In this document: positions 42,901 to 52,092 of the stretch, piece by piece
Position numbering within the stretch: position 1 is the stretch's first letter
Layout of the letters: each line of letters opens with the position of its first letter
Assembly (NCBI GenBank): GCA_007556525.1
Contig: SWJS01000001.1
Coordinates: 1 to 64,000, forward strand
DNA length: 64,000 nt
DNA from: Lysobacteraceae bacterium CU05-9
GTDB taxonomy: Bacteria > Pseudomonadota > Gammaproteobacteria > Xanthomonadales > Xanthomonadaceae
Direction: 5' to 3'
Notes under the pieces: generated by a model
What the model was told of the DNA's origin: nothing
Databases searched by the model: none
The model's input: the letters and a program-made list of their open reading frames with translations, nothing else
Made by a program: the position numbers and the translations under genes

Positions 42901-44670
42901 TTAACCTCCTTGCCACGAATCCCGCAGACCGACTGCGCGGTTAAAGACCGGTGCATCTGCCTTGTGCGTCTTGCGATCCGTCACGAAGTAACCCGTGCGT
43001 TCAAACTGGAAATGGGTTTCCGGCAAAACATTCGCCGCCGCCGGCTCCACATAACCCGTCACCGTGCGACGTGAATCCGGATTCAAATAATCCTCGTACG
43101 ACTTGCCTTCCGCATCGTTGTCCGGATCCGGAACGACGAACAGGCGATCATACAAATGCACAACGGCAGGCACCGCATGCTTCGCGCTCACCCAATGGAT
43201 CGTGCCCTTGATCTTGCGGTTCGAACCTTCCATGCCAGGACGCGAATCGAGATCCAACGTGCAGAGCAATTCGGAAATGTCGCCGTTGATGTCGCGCACG
43301 ATTTCATCGCAACGGATGATGCCCGCACCACGCAGACGGACTTCACCGCCGAGCGTTAAACGCTTGAAGCCCTTCGGTGGAACTTCTTCGAAATCTTCAC
43401 GTTCAATCCAAAGCTCACGGCTAAAAGGAACTTCGCGCGTGCCGGCTTCTTCATTCTTCGGATGATTGTGGAACGTCAGCATTTCTTCATGCGATGGATC
43501 CACGTTGGTGAGAATGACCTTGACTGGATCCAGCACCGCCAAGCGACGTTCCGCCGTTGCATCCAAGTCTTCGCGCAGACAGCCTTCGAGGACGCTGAAA
43601 TCGATCAATGAATTTTGTTTGCTGATACCAATGCGGTCTGCGAACAAACGCAACGAAGCTGGCGTGTAGCCGCGACGGCGAATGCCTTGCAGCGTTGGCA
43701 TGCGCGGATCATCCCAACCATCGACGAGATTGTTTTGCACCAGTTGCATCAACTTGCGCTTGCTCATGATGGTGTAGTTCAAGTTCGCACGCGAAAACTC
43801 AATCTGACGCGGCGTACCGGCTTCATTTGGAATGCCATGCGATGCTTGCAATGGAGCGAGCAATTCCGGCGAGTTCGCCAGATCGACCTTCTCGACGCAC
43901 CATTCGTACAACGGACGGTGATCTTCAAATTCCAACGTGCACAGCGAATGCGTAATGCCTTCGACGGCATCACCCAACGAGTGCGCGTAATCGTACATCG
44001 GGTAGATCGGCCATTCGTTGCCGGTGTTCTGATGCTCAACGTGCTTGATGCGGTAGATCGCCGGATCGCGCATGTTCATGTTCGGCGAGGCCATATCGAT
44101 CTTTGCGCGCAATGTGCGTGCGCCATCCGGGAATTCACCGGCGCGCATACGCTTGAACAAATCGAGATTTTCTTCAACGCTGCGATCACGGAAAGGCGAG
44201 TTGCGACCTGGCTCCGTAAACGTTCCGCGGTATTGATGCACTTCTTCAGCCGACAAGTCGCAAACGAACGCATCGCCTTGCTCGATCAACTTCAATGCGC
44301 CGAGATAAAACGTTTCGAAGTAATCACTCGCATGACGCAAGTTCGCCCAGTTGAAACCGAGCCACTGCACGTCTTCTTGAATCGCGCGGACGTACTCGGG
44401 ATCTTCCTTCACCGGGTTCGTATCGTCGAGGCGCAAATTGCAGGTGCCCGCAAATTCCTGTGCAATCCCAAAATCCAGGCAAATCGCCTTCGCATGACCA
44501 ATGTGCAAATAGCCGTTGGGTTCAGGCGGAAAACGCGTTTTGATAAAAGTGTGCTTGCCGCTTGCAAGATCATCACGCACGATCTGACGGATGAAATCCT
44601 GCTTCACGGTTCCCGTGGTGCCATCAGTTTCAGGGCGGGATGCGGCGGGTTGTTCAATACGTTCAGACAT
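42901..44670 (-). CDS. glnS: Glutaminyl-tRNA synthetase
   Basis: A 589-residue class I synthetase charging tRNA-Gln. The ATP-binding HIGH motif is in [20 protein letters not shown] (about residues 48-67) and the KMSKS equivalent is [29 protein letters not shown] is GlnRS/GluRS specific, and the two C-terminal beta-barrel anticodon-binding domains are present (about 350-580). It has an N-terminal extension of about 20 residues relative to E. coli (554). Divergent from msrA with a 51-base gap. Confidence 0.97.
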   Translation of the reverse strand: MSERIEQPAASRPETDGTTGTVKQDFIRQIVRDDLASGKHTFIKTRFPPEPNGYLHIGHAKAICLDFGIAQEFAGTCNLRLDDTNPVKEDPEYVRAIQEDVQWLGFNWANLRHASDYFETFYLGALKLIEQGDAFVCDLSAEEVHQYRGTFTEPGRNSPFRDRSVEENLDLFKRMRAGEFPDGARTLRAKIDMASPNMNMRDPAIYRIKHVEHQNTGNEWPIYPMYDYAHSLGDAVEGITHSLCTLEFEDHRPLYEWCVEKVDLANSPELLAPLQASHGIPNEAGTPRQIEFSRANLNYTIMSKRKLMQLVQNNLVDGWDDPRMPTLQGIRRRGYTPASLRLFADRIGISKQNSLIDFSVLEGCLREDLDATAERRLAVLDPVKVILTNVDPSHEEMLTFHNHPKNEEAGTREVPFSRELWIEREDFEEVPPKGFKRLTLGGEVRLRGAGIIRCDEIVRDINGDISELLCTLDLDSRPGMEGSNRKIKGTIHWVSAKHAVPAVVHLYDRLFVVPDPDNDAEGKSYEDYLNPDSRRTVTGYVEPAAANVLPETHFQFERTGYFVTDRKTHKADAPVFNRAVGLRDSWQGG

Positions 44671-44721
44671 GCGACTTCATATAATTGGATGTAGACTCGA
44701 AATTGTAACCGACAGCGGGGT

Positions 44722-45234
44722 ATGACCGTGGCGACAATGTATTTTGGAATGGGCTGTTTTTGGGGCGCAGAACGCCGTTTCTGGCAGCAACCGGGTGTAA
44801 TTGGCACGCAAGTGGGATATGCGGGCGGTGATACCGTCAATCCATCCTATGGTTCCGTTTGCACGGGTGACACGGGTCATGCCGAAGTGGTGCGCGTCGA
44901 TTTCGATGAGGCGCAAACGTCGCTCAGTGCGTTGTTGAAGGTGTTTTGGGAATCACACGATCCAACCCAGGGCAATCGTCAGGGCAACGACATCGGCACG
45001 CAATATCGTTCCGTGATCTACGCAACGTCACCTGAGCAATACGCCGAAGCCATTGCATCCAAGGACGCCTACGATCAAGCACTCGCGAAGCAAGGACTGG
45101 GTGCCGTCACCACGCAGATTCGTTATCCAGCGCCGGAATTCTGGCCGGCGGAAGAATATCACCAGAGATATTTGGAAAAAAATCCAAACGGTTACTGCGG
45201 CTTGCGCGGCACCGGCGTGACTGCGCAAACGTAA
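44722..45234 (+). CDS. msrA: Peptide methionine-(S)-S-oxide reductase
   Basis: A 170-residue repair enzyme for the S epimer of methionine sulfoxide. The catalytic Cys12 is in [14 protein letters not shown]. Other marks are [27 protein letters not shown] in shorter parts, [23 protein letters not shown] and a C-terminal resolving Cys in [17 protein letters not shown] ribosome binding site precedes the ATG. Its 3' end overlaps the convergent lipoprotein gene by 43 bases. Confidence 0.95.
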   Translation: MTVATMYFGMGCFWGAERRFWQQPGVIGTQVGYAGGDTVNPSYGSVCTGDTGHAEVVRVDFDEAQTSLSALLKVFWESHDPTQGNRQGNDIGTQYRSVIYATSPEQYAEAIASKDAYDQALAKQGLGAVTTQIRYPAPEFWPAEEYHQRYLEKNPNGYCGLRGTGVTAQT

Positions 45235-45890
45235 ATCACTTCGCAACCACCCGCACCGGTATCACCGCGGGAGGTTGAACTGCGCCAAACCCAACCATCA
45301 TTGCTGCGTGCTTCAACCAGCCAACCGTCGATGCGAACGTCATCGCCTGCCTTGATTGATTGCAGCGCTTTCAAAACTTTGTAATCCGACGGAATCATGT
45401 GCATGTTCGCACTCGAACTGATGATCTCGGCGGAAGGTAAGGGTTCGACGCCGTGCCATTCCCAGTGATACCAGCGATTGCGCTGCGTAACGTTCAACGC
45501 CTTGATGATGTTGTCGTCACGCATTTTGCCCCAGGCCAACGCAAGATCAATCGGCGCCAAATCCGCTTCGCGGTCTTCGGAATAGTCATGCCGCGACATG
45601 ACGGTTGCATCCACGCTAAAACCAAAAAGCGGCTTCAACCGATACTCGTTAAACGAATACGTGCCCATGCCTTTGGGTAAAGGCGATTGCGCGGGCTCGT
45701 CACCCAAGCTTTTCTGCGCGGGTGGGGCACATTTGCCGAACACCGTCTCAATGCCACGCTCGCGCGCTTGCACCGTCGCAGGCAAATGCACGGCATTCAC
45801 AACTTCCTGGACGGCTTCCGGTTGCGGTGACGGCTGTTGTGTACAACCGACTAAGACCAACATCGCGACGAGGGTGAGATGAATTTTCAT
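45192..45890 (-). CDS. Conserved lipoprotein at the end of the peroxide operon (orfX position)
   Basis: A 232-residue protein with a lipobox (VLVGC, Cys16). The mature sequence has [20 protein letters not shown], then [37 protein letters not shown] and a C-terminal [20 protein letters not shown]. This pattern belongs to a widespread uncharacterised family. It lies 9 bases after oxyR and so occupies the place of orfX in the Xanthomonas ahpC-ahpF-oxyR-orfX operon. Function unknown; co-expression with peroxide defence is inferred. Its end overlaps convergent msrA by 43 bases. Confidence 0.75.
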   Translation of the reverse strand: MKIHLTLVAMLVLVGCTQQPSPQPEAVQEVVNAVHLPATVQARERGIETVFGKCAPPAQKSLGDEPAQSPLPKGMGTYSFNEYRLKPLFGFSVDATVMSRHDYSEDREADLAPIDLALAWGKMRDDNIIKALNVTQRNRWYHWEWHGVEPLPSAEIISSSANMHMIPSDYKVLKALQSIKAGDDVRIDGWLVEARSNDGWVWRSSTSRGDTGAGGCEVIYVCAVTPVPRKPQ

Positions 45891-45899
45891 CCCATCACT

Positions 45900-46799
45900 T
45901 TACAGCGATTGCAGGATCGGTAACGTCTTGATGAACTCCGCAACGGATTGCAAAGTCGGAGTGATCGGACTGCTTTGACGCCACACCATCGCGATTTCAC
46001 GATACGGCGGCTCGCCAACGAATGGTGTCACTTCAATTTCTTCCGAGCCATGCACGACTGGCAACGTCGCGAGCTTCGGCAACAACGTAATGCCCAAACC
46101 GGTGCCGACCATCTGCCGCAACGTTTCCAAACTCGTCGCACGGAAATCCTGCTGCTCACGCGCGCCGCTGAGTTTGCAAACTTCCAGCGCCTGATCACGC
46201 AAGCAATGACCTTCATCGAGCAAAAACAACGTCTCACCCTTCAAGTCATTCATCTCAAGATGCTTGTCCCGCGACAACGCATGTTGCTTTGGCGTCGCCA
46301 ACAAAAATTCTTCTTTGAACAACGGCGCCACCGTCAACTGCTCATCGTTAATGGGCATTGCGAGCAACGCGGCATCGAGCTTACCTTGTTTGAGTTGCTC
46401 GGTGAGGTTGTCGGTTTTTTCCTCGATCAAAAACCACTCAATCCGCTCAAATTCCTTGTGCAACGCAGGTACCATGTGCGGCAGCAAATACGGACCTAGC
46501 GTCGGGAAAATACCGAGGCGAACCTCACCGCTCTCCGGATCTTGCGAACGCTTGGCGAGCGTCACCATCTCATCGACTTCACGCAACACTTCACGTGCAC
46601 GCGCAATGATCTGTTCACCGATCGGCGTCAACATCACGTTGCCCGGCGCGCGTTCGAAAATCGTCACGCCGAGCTCTTCTTCAACCTTCTTGATCTGAGT
46701 CGACAACGTGGGTTGGCTGACAAAGCATGCCGTCGCTGCCTTGCCAAAATGCTGGTAATCCGCCAGCGCCGTCAAATATTTCAGATCGCGAAGATTCAT
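45900..46799 (-). CDS. oxyR: Hydrogen-peroxide sensor OxyR
   Basis: A 299-residue LysR-type regulator. The N-terminal winged helix reads LKYLTALADYQHFGKAATAC with FVSQPTLSTQIKKVEEELG. The two redox-active cysteines lie in EGHCLRDQALEVCKLSGARE, matching Cys199 and Cys208 of E. coli OxyR, so it should form the peroxide-induced disulfide. It follows ahpF by 2 bases, so it is co-transcribed with its own targets. Two ATAG-N7-CTAT sites stand upstream of ahpC (49388-49450). Confidence 0.95.
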   Translation of the reverse strand: MNLRDLKYLTALADYQHFGKAATACFVSQPTLSTQIKKVEEELGVTIFERAPGNVMLTPIGEQIIARAREVLREVDEMVTLAKRSQDPESGEVRLGIFPTLGPYLLPHMVPALHKEFERIEWFLIEEKTDNLTEQLKQGKLDAALLAMPINDEQLTVAPLFKEEFLLATPKQHALSRDKHLEMNDLKGETLFLLDEGHCLRDQALEVCKLSGAREQQDFRATSLETLRQMVGTGLGITLLPKLATLPVVHGSEEIEVTPFVGEPPYREIAMVWRQSSPITPTLQSVAEFIKTLPILQSL

Positions 46800-46801
46800 T
46801 T

Positions 46802-48382
46802 TTATGCTGCCTTGGATTCTTCTGCCGCAGGAGTGCGGATCAGATAATCAAATGCGCTCAACGCAGCAGTCGAACCCGCGCCCATCGCAATGATGATTTG
46901 CTTGTATGCAACGTTGGTGCAGTCGCCTGCTGCCAAAACGCCGGGAATATTCGTACGGCCATGCGAGTCAATCATGATCTCGCCAGTCTGCGTCAAGTCA
47001 ACGACGTCCTTCAGGAACTTCGTATTCGGCACCAAACCGATTTGCACGAACACACCTTCGATATCGAGCTCATGCGTTTCGTTGCTGGTGCGATCGGTGT
47101 AGCGCAAACCCTGCACCTTCTGATCACCGAACACTTCACTCGTTGCCGCCGACTTGATCACCTTCGTGTTCGGCATGCTGTTCAACTTACGCTGCAAAAC
47201 TTCATCCGCACGCAACGTGTCCGCAAATTCCAGGACGGTCACGTGATCGACGATGCCTGCCAAATCAATCGCGGCTTCGATACCCGAGTTGCCACCGCCG
47301 ATGACGGCGATTTTTTTGCCCTTAAACAAAGGACCATCGCAGTGCGGGCAGAACGTGACGCCCTTGTTGCGGAATTCGTTTTCGCCGGGAACATTCATCG
47401 TGCGCCACGATGCACCCGTGGACAAAATCACCGTCCGAGACTTCACCATCGCACCATTCTCGAGTTCGACGGTATGCAAACCACCTTCCACCGTCGCCGG
47501 AATCAACTTCGCGACGCGCTGTGAATTCATGATGTCGACTTCATACTGACGCACATGCTGTTCCATGTTCGCAACGAGCTTCGGACCTTCCGTGTATTCA
47601 ACGGAAACGAAGTTTTCGATCGACATCGTATCCAATACTTGCCCACCGAAACGCTCACTGATGATGCCCGTGCGAATGCCCTTACGCGCCGAATAAATCG
47701 CCGCCGCTGCACCTGCCGGTCCACCACCAACGATCAAAACCTCAAACGGTTCCTTCGCATTGATCTGATCCTTCGCACGCGCACCCGCATTCGTATCGAG
47801 CTTCGCAACGATCTCATCAACGCTCAAACGACCTGTCTCAAAGAACTCCCCATTGAGGAAAACCGTCGGCACCGCCATCACTTCGCGTTGCTTCACTTCA
47901 TCCTGGAACAACGCACCGTCGATCGCAATGTGCTGAATCTTCGGGTTCAACACGCTCATCAAGTTCAGCGCCTGCACCGTATCCGGGCAGCTCTGGCATT
48001 GCAGCGACATGAACGTTTCAAACTTGAAGTCACCATCCAACGAACGCACGTGGTCCGCCACTTCATCACTGATGCGGGCAGGGTGACCACCGACTTGCAA
48101 CAGTGCCAAAACCAACGACGTAAACTCATGGCCGAGCGGGATCGCTGCAAAGCTCACTTGTTCTTCACCGCCCGCGCGCCTAATCGTAAAGCTCGGCTTG
48201 CGTGCCGCCGGATCATTGCCTTCCACGACCGTCACCTTATTCGACAGCGACGCCAGGGTATTCAACAAGTCGCGCAACTCCGCCGACGACGAACCGTCAT
48301 CGAGGTTGCCAATCAGCTCAATCGGATGCACCAATTTCTCAAAGTACGCCTTGATCTGAGCCTGCAACTCTTGGTCTAACAT
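46802..48382 (-). CDS. ahpF: Alkyl hydroperoxide reductase subunit F
   Basis: A 526-residue flavoprotein that passes electrons from NADH to AhpC. The N-terminal thioredoxin-like module has the CxxC in [13 protein letters not shown] (about residues 128-131). The thioredoxin-reductase-like part has [17 protein letters not shown] (FAD), the redox pair in [13 protein letters not shown], and [16 protein letters not shown] (NADH). Length matches E. coli AhpF (521). It lies 392 bases downstream of ahpC, and that gap holds a large nested inverted repeat. Confidence 0.97.
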   Translation of the reverse strand: MLDQELQAQIKAYFEKLVHPIELIGNLDDGSSSAELRDLLNTLASLSNKVTVVEGNDPAARKPSFTIRRAGGEEQVSFAAIPLGHEFTSLVLALLQVGGHPARISDEVADHVRSLDGDFKFETFMSLQCQSCPDTVQALNLMSVLNPKIQHIAIDGALFQDEVKQREVMAVPTVFLNGEFFETGRLSVDEIVAKLDTNAGARAKDQINAKEPFEVLIVGGGPAGAAAAIYSARKGIRTGIISERFGGQVLDTMSIENFVSVEYTEGPKLVANMEQHVRQYEVDIMNSQRVAKLIPATVEGGLHTVELENGAMVKSRTVILSTGASWRTMNVPGENEFRNKGVTFCPHCDGPLFKGKKIAVIGGGNSGIEAAIDLAGIVDHVTVLEFADTLRADEVLQRKLNSMPNTKVIKSAATSEVFGDQKVQGLRYTDRTSNETHELDIEGVFVQIGLVPNTKFLKDVVDLTQTGEIMIDSHGRTNIPGVLAAGDCTNVAYKQIIIAMGAGSTAALSAFDYLIRTPAAEESKAA

Positions 48383-48493
48383 GTGGTTGTCTCCAATGGG
48401 TTTGTAAAATTCGATATACCTATTCTATCGACTCAGGCTTTATTTGTAAATTTGATAATGCTGATAATCTCGATAGAGATGGTCTATAAGCAC

Positions 48494-48750
48494 GAGTTAG
48501 AGTTAGAGGAGTGAGTGACAGCCGCTGCGCAGTCTGAGGCGCACTGCGGCGGGCCACTCTCCCTTTCTCGGGGTGTCACAGTTGTGACAAATTGATGCGC
48601 TTTGCTTGCGAGATGGTTCCAAAACGCCACCATTTCGGTGCGTTTTGTCGCGTTTTGTCACAATTGTGACACCCCAAGAAAGAGAAAAGCCCAGCAACCA
48701 AACGGTCACCGGGCTTTTACTCACTCCTCTAACTCCTACTCGAACTCGGA
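48494..48750. repeat. Nested inverted-repeat element between ahpC and ahpF
   Basis: The outer arms are GTTAGA-type: 48500-48516 is a perfect 17-base inverted match to 48719-48735. Middle arms 48563-48591 and 48654-48682 match at 27 of 29 bases and each contain the palindrome TGTCACA(A/G)TTGTGACA. An innermost hairpin (AAAACGCCACC and GGTGCGTTTT) lies at 48620-48646. The 391-base gap holds nothing else that codes. Outer arms share the hexamer unit of the copies at 237-335 and 721-797. Confidence 0.75.
48685..48718 (-). terminator. Terminator-like hairpin after ahpC
   Basis: AAAAGCCC and GGGCTTTT pair over 8 bp around an 18-base loop; on the minus strand it is followed by a pyrimidine-rich TTTTCTCTTTCTT stretch. 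It lies 57 bases after the ahpC stop and would lower transcription into ahpF, as is usual for ahpC-ahpF operons. Confidence 0.6.
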
Positions 48751-48774
48751 GCGAGGCGGTAGATCAAGCGAAGC

Positions 48775-49338
48775 TTAGATCTTACCGACGAGGTCGAGAG
48801 ATGGCTTCAGAGTTGCCGCGCCTTCTTCCCACTTGGCTGGGCAGACTTCGCCTGGGTGCGACGCGATGTACTGAGCCGCCTTGACCTTGCGCAGCAGTTC
48901 CGAAGCGACGCGGCCGATGCCGTTGTCGTGGATTTCGAGAACCTTGATTTCGCCTTCCGGATTGATCACGAACGTACCGCGCAGCGCCAGACCTTCTTCT
49001 TCGATCAAAACTTCAAAGTTGCGCGACAAAACCTGCGTCGGGTCAGCCAGCATCGTGTACTTGACCTTGCCAATCGCTTCCGAAGTGTCAGCCCATGCCT
49101 TGTGCGCGAAATGCGTGTCGGTGGAGACCGAGTAGATCTCGACGCCGAGCTTTTTGAACTCTTCGTAATTGTCAGCCAGATCTTCCAGTTCGGTTGGGCA
49201 CACAAACGTAAAGTCAGCTGGGTAGAACACGAGGACCGACCACTTGCCCGCCAGGTCAGCGTCCGTCACTTCGATGAACTTGCCTTCCTTGTAGGCTTGG
49301 GCTTTGAATGGCTTAATTTTGGTATTAATCAACGACAT
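48775..49338 (-). CDS. ahpC: Alkyl hydroperoxide reductase subunit C
   Basis: A 187-residue typical 2-Cys peroxiredoxin that reduces H2O2 and organic peroxides. The peroxidatic cysteine is in [19 protein letters not shown] (Cys47) and the resolving one in [13 protein letters not shown] (about Cys166). GGLG-type and YF-type features are not clearly resolved here. Length equals E. coli AhpC. I start at [11 protein letters not shown]; the longer frame adds 16 unrelated residues. The first gene of the ahpC-ahpF-oxyR operon, preceded by OxyR-like sites. Confidence 0.97.
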   Translation of the reverse strand: MSLINTKIKPFKAQAYKEGKFIEVTDADLAGKWSVLVFYPADFTFVCPTELEDLADNYEEFKKLGVEIYSVSTDTHFAHKAWADTSEAIGKVKYTMLADPTQVLSRNFEVLIEEEGLALRGTFVINPEGEIKVLEIHDNGIGRVASELLRKVKAAQYIASHPGEVCPAKWEEGAATLKPSLDLVGKI

Positions 49339-49385
49339 CAGATTTCCTTCATTCGTAGAGGTGGGGTAAAAATCGAGTGACACCA

Positions 49386-49414
49386 TGATAGGCGTCCGCT
49401 ATGAATCAATCAAA
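49386..49414 (-). promoter_or_regulatory. Candidate ahpC promoter
   Basis: On the minus strand TTTGAT (49414-49409) and TATCAT (49391-49386) are separated by 17 bases, a fair sigma-70 pattern placing the transcript start near 49379, about 40 bases before the ahpC ATG. The -10 overlaps one ATAG-N7-CTAT site. Confidence 0.5.
49388..49402. promoter_or_regulatory. oxyR: OxyR-like site, proximal
   Basis: ATAG-GCGTCCG-CTAT matches the ATAG-N7-CTAT element bound by one OxyR dimer. It overlaps the candidate -10 of ahpC, a position better suited to repression by reduced OxyR. Confidence 0.6.
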
Positions 49415-49435
49415 TTGATTATTTGGATTCTATTA

Positions 49436-49450
49436 ATAGGCAAGCACTAT
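49436..49450. promoter_or_regulatory. oxyR: OxyR-like site, distal
   Basis: ATAG-GCAAGCA-CTAT is a second full ATAG-N7-CTAT element, about 60 bases upstream of the predicted ahpC start and also within the promoter region of divergent prmC. The two sites start 48 bases apart, whereas a canonical OxyR tetramer has 22. Confidence 0.65.
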
Positions 49451-49511
49451 CAGCACTCGAATCCATATAGATAGTCTGTGACAATACCCGTGACAAATCA
49501 GTGGATATTCC

Positions 49512-50345
49512 ATGAAAAATTCAATGCAAGTCAGCGAATGGCGCCGCAACGCGTCAGAACAAGTCGCAACCGAAGATGCCGACGCGCTCTTGCAATTCGT
49601 CACCGGCTGGAATCCGACCCAGCTGATCATCCGTAGCGAAGACGCACTGACCGACGCGCAACTGCAACGGCTCAGCGAATGCCTCGAACGACGCAAGCGC
49701 GGAGAGCCAGTGGCGTACATTACGGGGAGCCGTGGGTTTTGGTCGCTCGACTTGCATGTCAACGAACACACGTTGATCCCGCGCGCCGATACCGAAACGC
49801 TCGTCGAAGCCGCGTTGCATTCGATGCAAGGAATCGATGAACCCAAAATCCTCGACCTCGGCACCGGCAGCGGCGCCATCGCACTCGCCATCGCGAAGGA
49901 ACGCAAAGACGCAACCGTCATCGCAACGGACCGCAGTCCCGAAGCACTCGACATGGCCGCGCGCAATGCGAACCGATTGATGATCCGCAACGTCTGCTTC
50001 ATGCAAGGCGATTGGTTTGGCGCGTTTGCGTCGGCGCAGAGTTTTGACTTGGTGGTCAGCAACCCGCCATACATTCGTGACAACGATGAGCACCTCAGCA
50101 AAGGCGACCTCCGCTTCGAACCCCGCAGCGCATTATCGTCGGGCGCCGATGGACTCGATGACATTCGCGCGATTACGGCGAGAGCGGGTGATTTTCTCAA
50201 GACAAACGGTTGGTTGATGCTCGAACATGGCTACGACCAAGCAGCGGAAGTACAGGCATTGATGCAGCAACATGGCTTCATCAACGTACAAACGCACAAA
50301 GACTTCGGCGGCAACGACCGCGTCACTTGCGCACAACGCGCATGA
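49512..50345 (+). CDS. prmC: Release factor glutamine N5-methyltransferase
   Basis: A 277-residue SAM-dependent enzyme that methylates the GGQ glutamine of release factors RF1 and RF2. Evidence is RRKRGEPVAYITGSRGFWSL and HTLIPRADTETLVE (PrmC-specific), SAM motif ILDLGTGSGAIALAIA and the catalytic NPPYIRDND. Length equals E. coli PrmC (277). It is not next to prfA here. It diverges from ahpC across a 173-base region that holds two OxyR-like sites. Confidence 0.95.
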   Translation: MKNSMQVSEWRRNASEQVATEDADALLQFVTGWNPTQLIIRSEDALTDAQLQRLSECLERRKRGEPVAYITGSRGFWSLDLHVNEHTLIPRADTETLVEAALHSMQGIDEPKILDLGTGSGAIALAIAKERKDATVIATDRSPEALDMAARNANRLMIRNVCFMQGDWFGAFASAQSFDLVVSNPPYIRDNDEHLSKGDLRFEPRSALSSGADGLDDIRAITARAGDFLKTNGWLMLEHGYDQAAEVQALMQQHGFINVQTHKDFGGNDRVTCAQRA

Positions 50346-50380
50346 AGTAAACTTGAAGCACTTCGAACAGGGACCAAAAA

Positions 50381-51325
50381 ATGCGCGAACTTTATCCGGC
50401 AATCCAACCATACGGGACTGGCACGATCCAAGTCGATGACCGTCACACGCTGTATTGGGAGAAGTGCGGCAATCCCGATGGCAAGCCGGTGGTGATGTTG
50501 CATGGTGGTCCTGGCGGTGGTTGCACCGAGAAAATGCGACAGTTCCACGACCCTGCGAAGTACAACATCATTTTGTTCGATCAACGTGGTTCCGGCCGTT
50601 CGAAACCGCATGCGGATTTGGTCAACAACACGACGTGGGACCTCGTCAGCGACATCGAAAAAATCCGCGAACTTTTCAACATCGACAAATGGCAAGTGTT
50701 CGGTGGTTCGTGGGGATCAACATTGGCACTCGCATACGCCGAGAAATTTCCGGAGCGCGTCACCGAGCTCGTGTTGCGCGGCATTTTCATGCTGCGTCAT
50801 TGGGAGTTGCAGTGGTTTTATCAGGAAGGTGCGAATCGTTTGTTCCCGGATCCGTGGGAGTATTACCTCGCGGCGATTCCGGAAGAGGAGCGCGGTGATT
50901 TGATTGCGGCGTATCACAAGCGACTCACGTCGGATGACGAAGCAACGCGATTGGCCGCGGCGAAAGCATGGAGTGTGTGGGAAGGTGCGACGAGCTTCTT
51001 GCACGTCGACGATGACTTTGCCAATGCGCATGAAGATCCACAGTTTGCGCTGGCTTTTGCACGGATCGAAAATCATTACTTCACCAACAAGGGCTTCTTT
51101 GAAGTTGATGATCAGCTGTTGCGTGATGCTCACAAAATCAAGGACATCCCCGGCGTCATCGTGCACGGTCGTTACGATGTCGTGTGTCCGGTAAATAACG
51201 CGTGGGATTTGCATAAGGTGTGGCCGAAAGCGCAGCTCATCATTACGCCTGCTTCGGGTCACAGTGCCTTCGAAGCTGAGAATGCTGCTGCGCTTGTCGA
51301 AGCCACCGACGCATTTGCGGATTGA
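50381..51325 (+). CDS. pip: Proline iminopeptidase
   Basis: A 314-residue alpha/beta-hydrolase (peptidase S33) that removes N-terminal proline. The oxyanion loop is VMLHGGPGGGC, the nucleophile is in GGSWGSTLALAYAEKFP, DQRGSGRS is family-specific, and the acid and His lie in VHGRYDVVCP and SGHSAFEAEN. Length and sequence are like the Xanthomonas enzyme of known structure. It starts 35 bases after prmC and ends 11 bases before the first Sel1-like gene, so they may share a transcript. Confidence 0.95.
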   Translation: MRELYPAIQPYGTGTIQVDDRHTLYWEKCGNPDGKPVVMLHGGPGGGCTEKMRQFHDPAKYNIILFDQRGSGRSKPHADLVNNTTWDLVSDIEKIRELFNIDKWQVFGGSWGSTLALAYAEKFPERVTELVLRGIFMLRHWELQWFYQEGANRLFPDPWEYYLAAIPEEERGDLIAAYHKRLTSDDEATRLAAAKAWSVWEGATSFLHVDDDFANAHEDPQFALAFARIENHYFTNKGFFEVDDQLLRDAHKIKDIPGVIVHGRYDVVCPVNNAWDLHKVWPKAQLIITPASGHSAFEAENAAALVEATDAFAD

Positions 51326-51336
51326 GAGATAGCTAA

Positions 51337-52092
51337 ATGAAACGCATCGCACTCGTATCGGTGTTGATGGTTCCGCTGATGACGGTGGCCGCAGAGCCTC
51401 GTCAGGATCCATCGGCAATCAAGGCGAAAGGTGAGCAACTGCTGACCTATCGTGAAGCGCAGGCGATGTCGACGGATACGTTCCTCAACTCTCACCTGGA
51501 TTTGAAGTATCTGTTGCTCGGACGAAAAGCCTATCTCGCGGGTGATTTCAAGAAGGCGATGCAAGAGTTGGATCGCTCGGCATACTACGGCGAGAAATTG
51601 GCGCAGGCGATGATCGCTGAAATGTATTGGAACGGCGAAGGCGTTGCTGTGAACAGGGCGCGAGCCTATGCCATGTCGGACGTTGCGGCCGAACGAATGA
51701 CCGAACCATTCCTTGTTTCATTGCGCGAACGGTACTGGGATGCAATGACAGCGCAAGAGCGCAGCGATGCAGTTGAGATGAGCGAAGAGATTTTGGCACG
51801 TTATTCCGACAAGGCGACGTTCCCCAGAGTGGAACAGATGTTGCGCAATTCGCAGGATACGCACCGTGTGAAGGGCTACGGACGGTTGTTGACGAAGATG
51901 ATTGCGATCAATGCCGACGGCAGCGCTGAGGAAGACATTTGGCCGGATGCATTTTTTGCGAAGAAGTTCTGGGATCCGAAGGAATACGTGACGTTCAAGG
52001 ACAAATACGTCGGCGCAGCAATCCGGCATGGTACCGTGAAAGTGAAATTTGGCGGAAAGCAAGAAGACGAAGTTCAAGGGAAATCTAAGTGA
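51337..52092 (+). CDS. Secreted Sel1-like protein, paralogue 1
   Basis: A 251-residue protein with a signal peptide (MKRIALVSVLMVPLMTVAAE). A single Sel1-like repeat region (about residues 65-110) reads GDFKKAMQELDRSAYYGEKL, AQAMIAEMYWNGEGVAVNRA and RAYAMSDVAAERM. The C-terminal module shared with the next three genes is FFAKKFWDPKEYVTFKDKY, then GTVKVKFGGK. Sel1 repeats usually mediate protein binding. It is likely periplasmic or surface-exposed; function unknown. It overlaps paralogue 2 (GTGA), so they are translated together. Confidence 0.8.
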   Translation: MKRIALVSVLMVPLMTVAAEPRQDPSAIKAKGEQLLTYREAQAMSTDTFLNSHLDLKYLLLGRKAYLAGDFKKAMQELDRSAYYGEKLAQAMIAEMYWNGEGVAVNRARAYAMSDVAAERMTEPFLVSLRERYWDAMTAQERSDAVEMSEEILARYSDKATFPRVEQMLRNSQDTHRVKGYGRLLTKMIAINADGSAEEDIWPDAFFAKKFWDPKEYVTFKDKYVGAAIRHGTVKVKFGGKQEDEVQGKSK

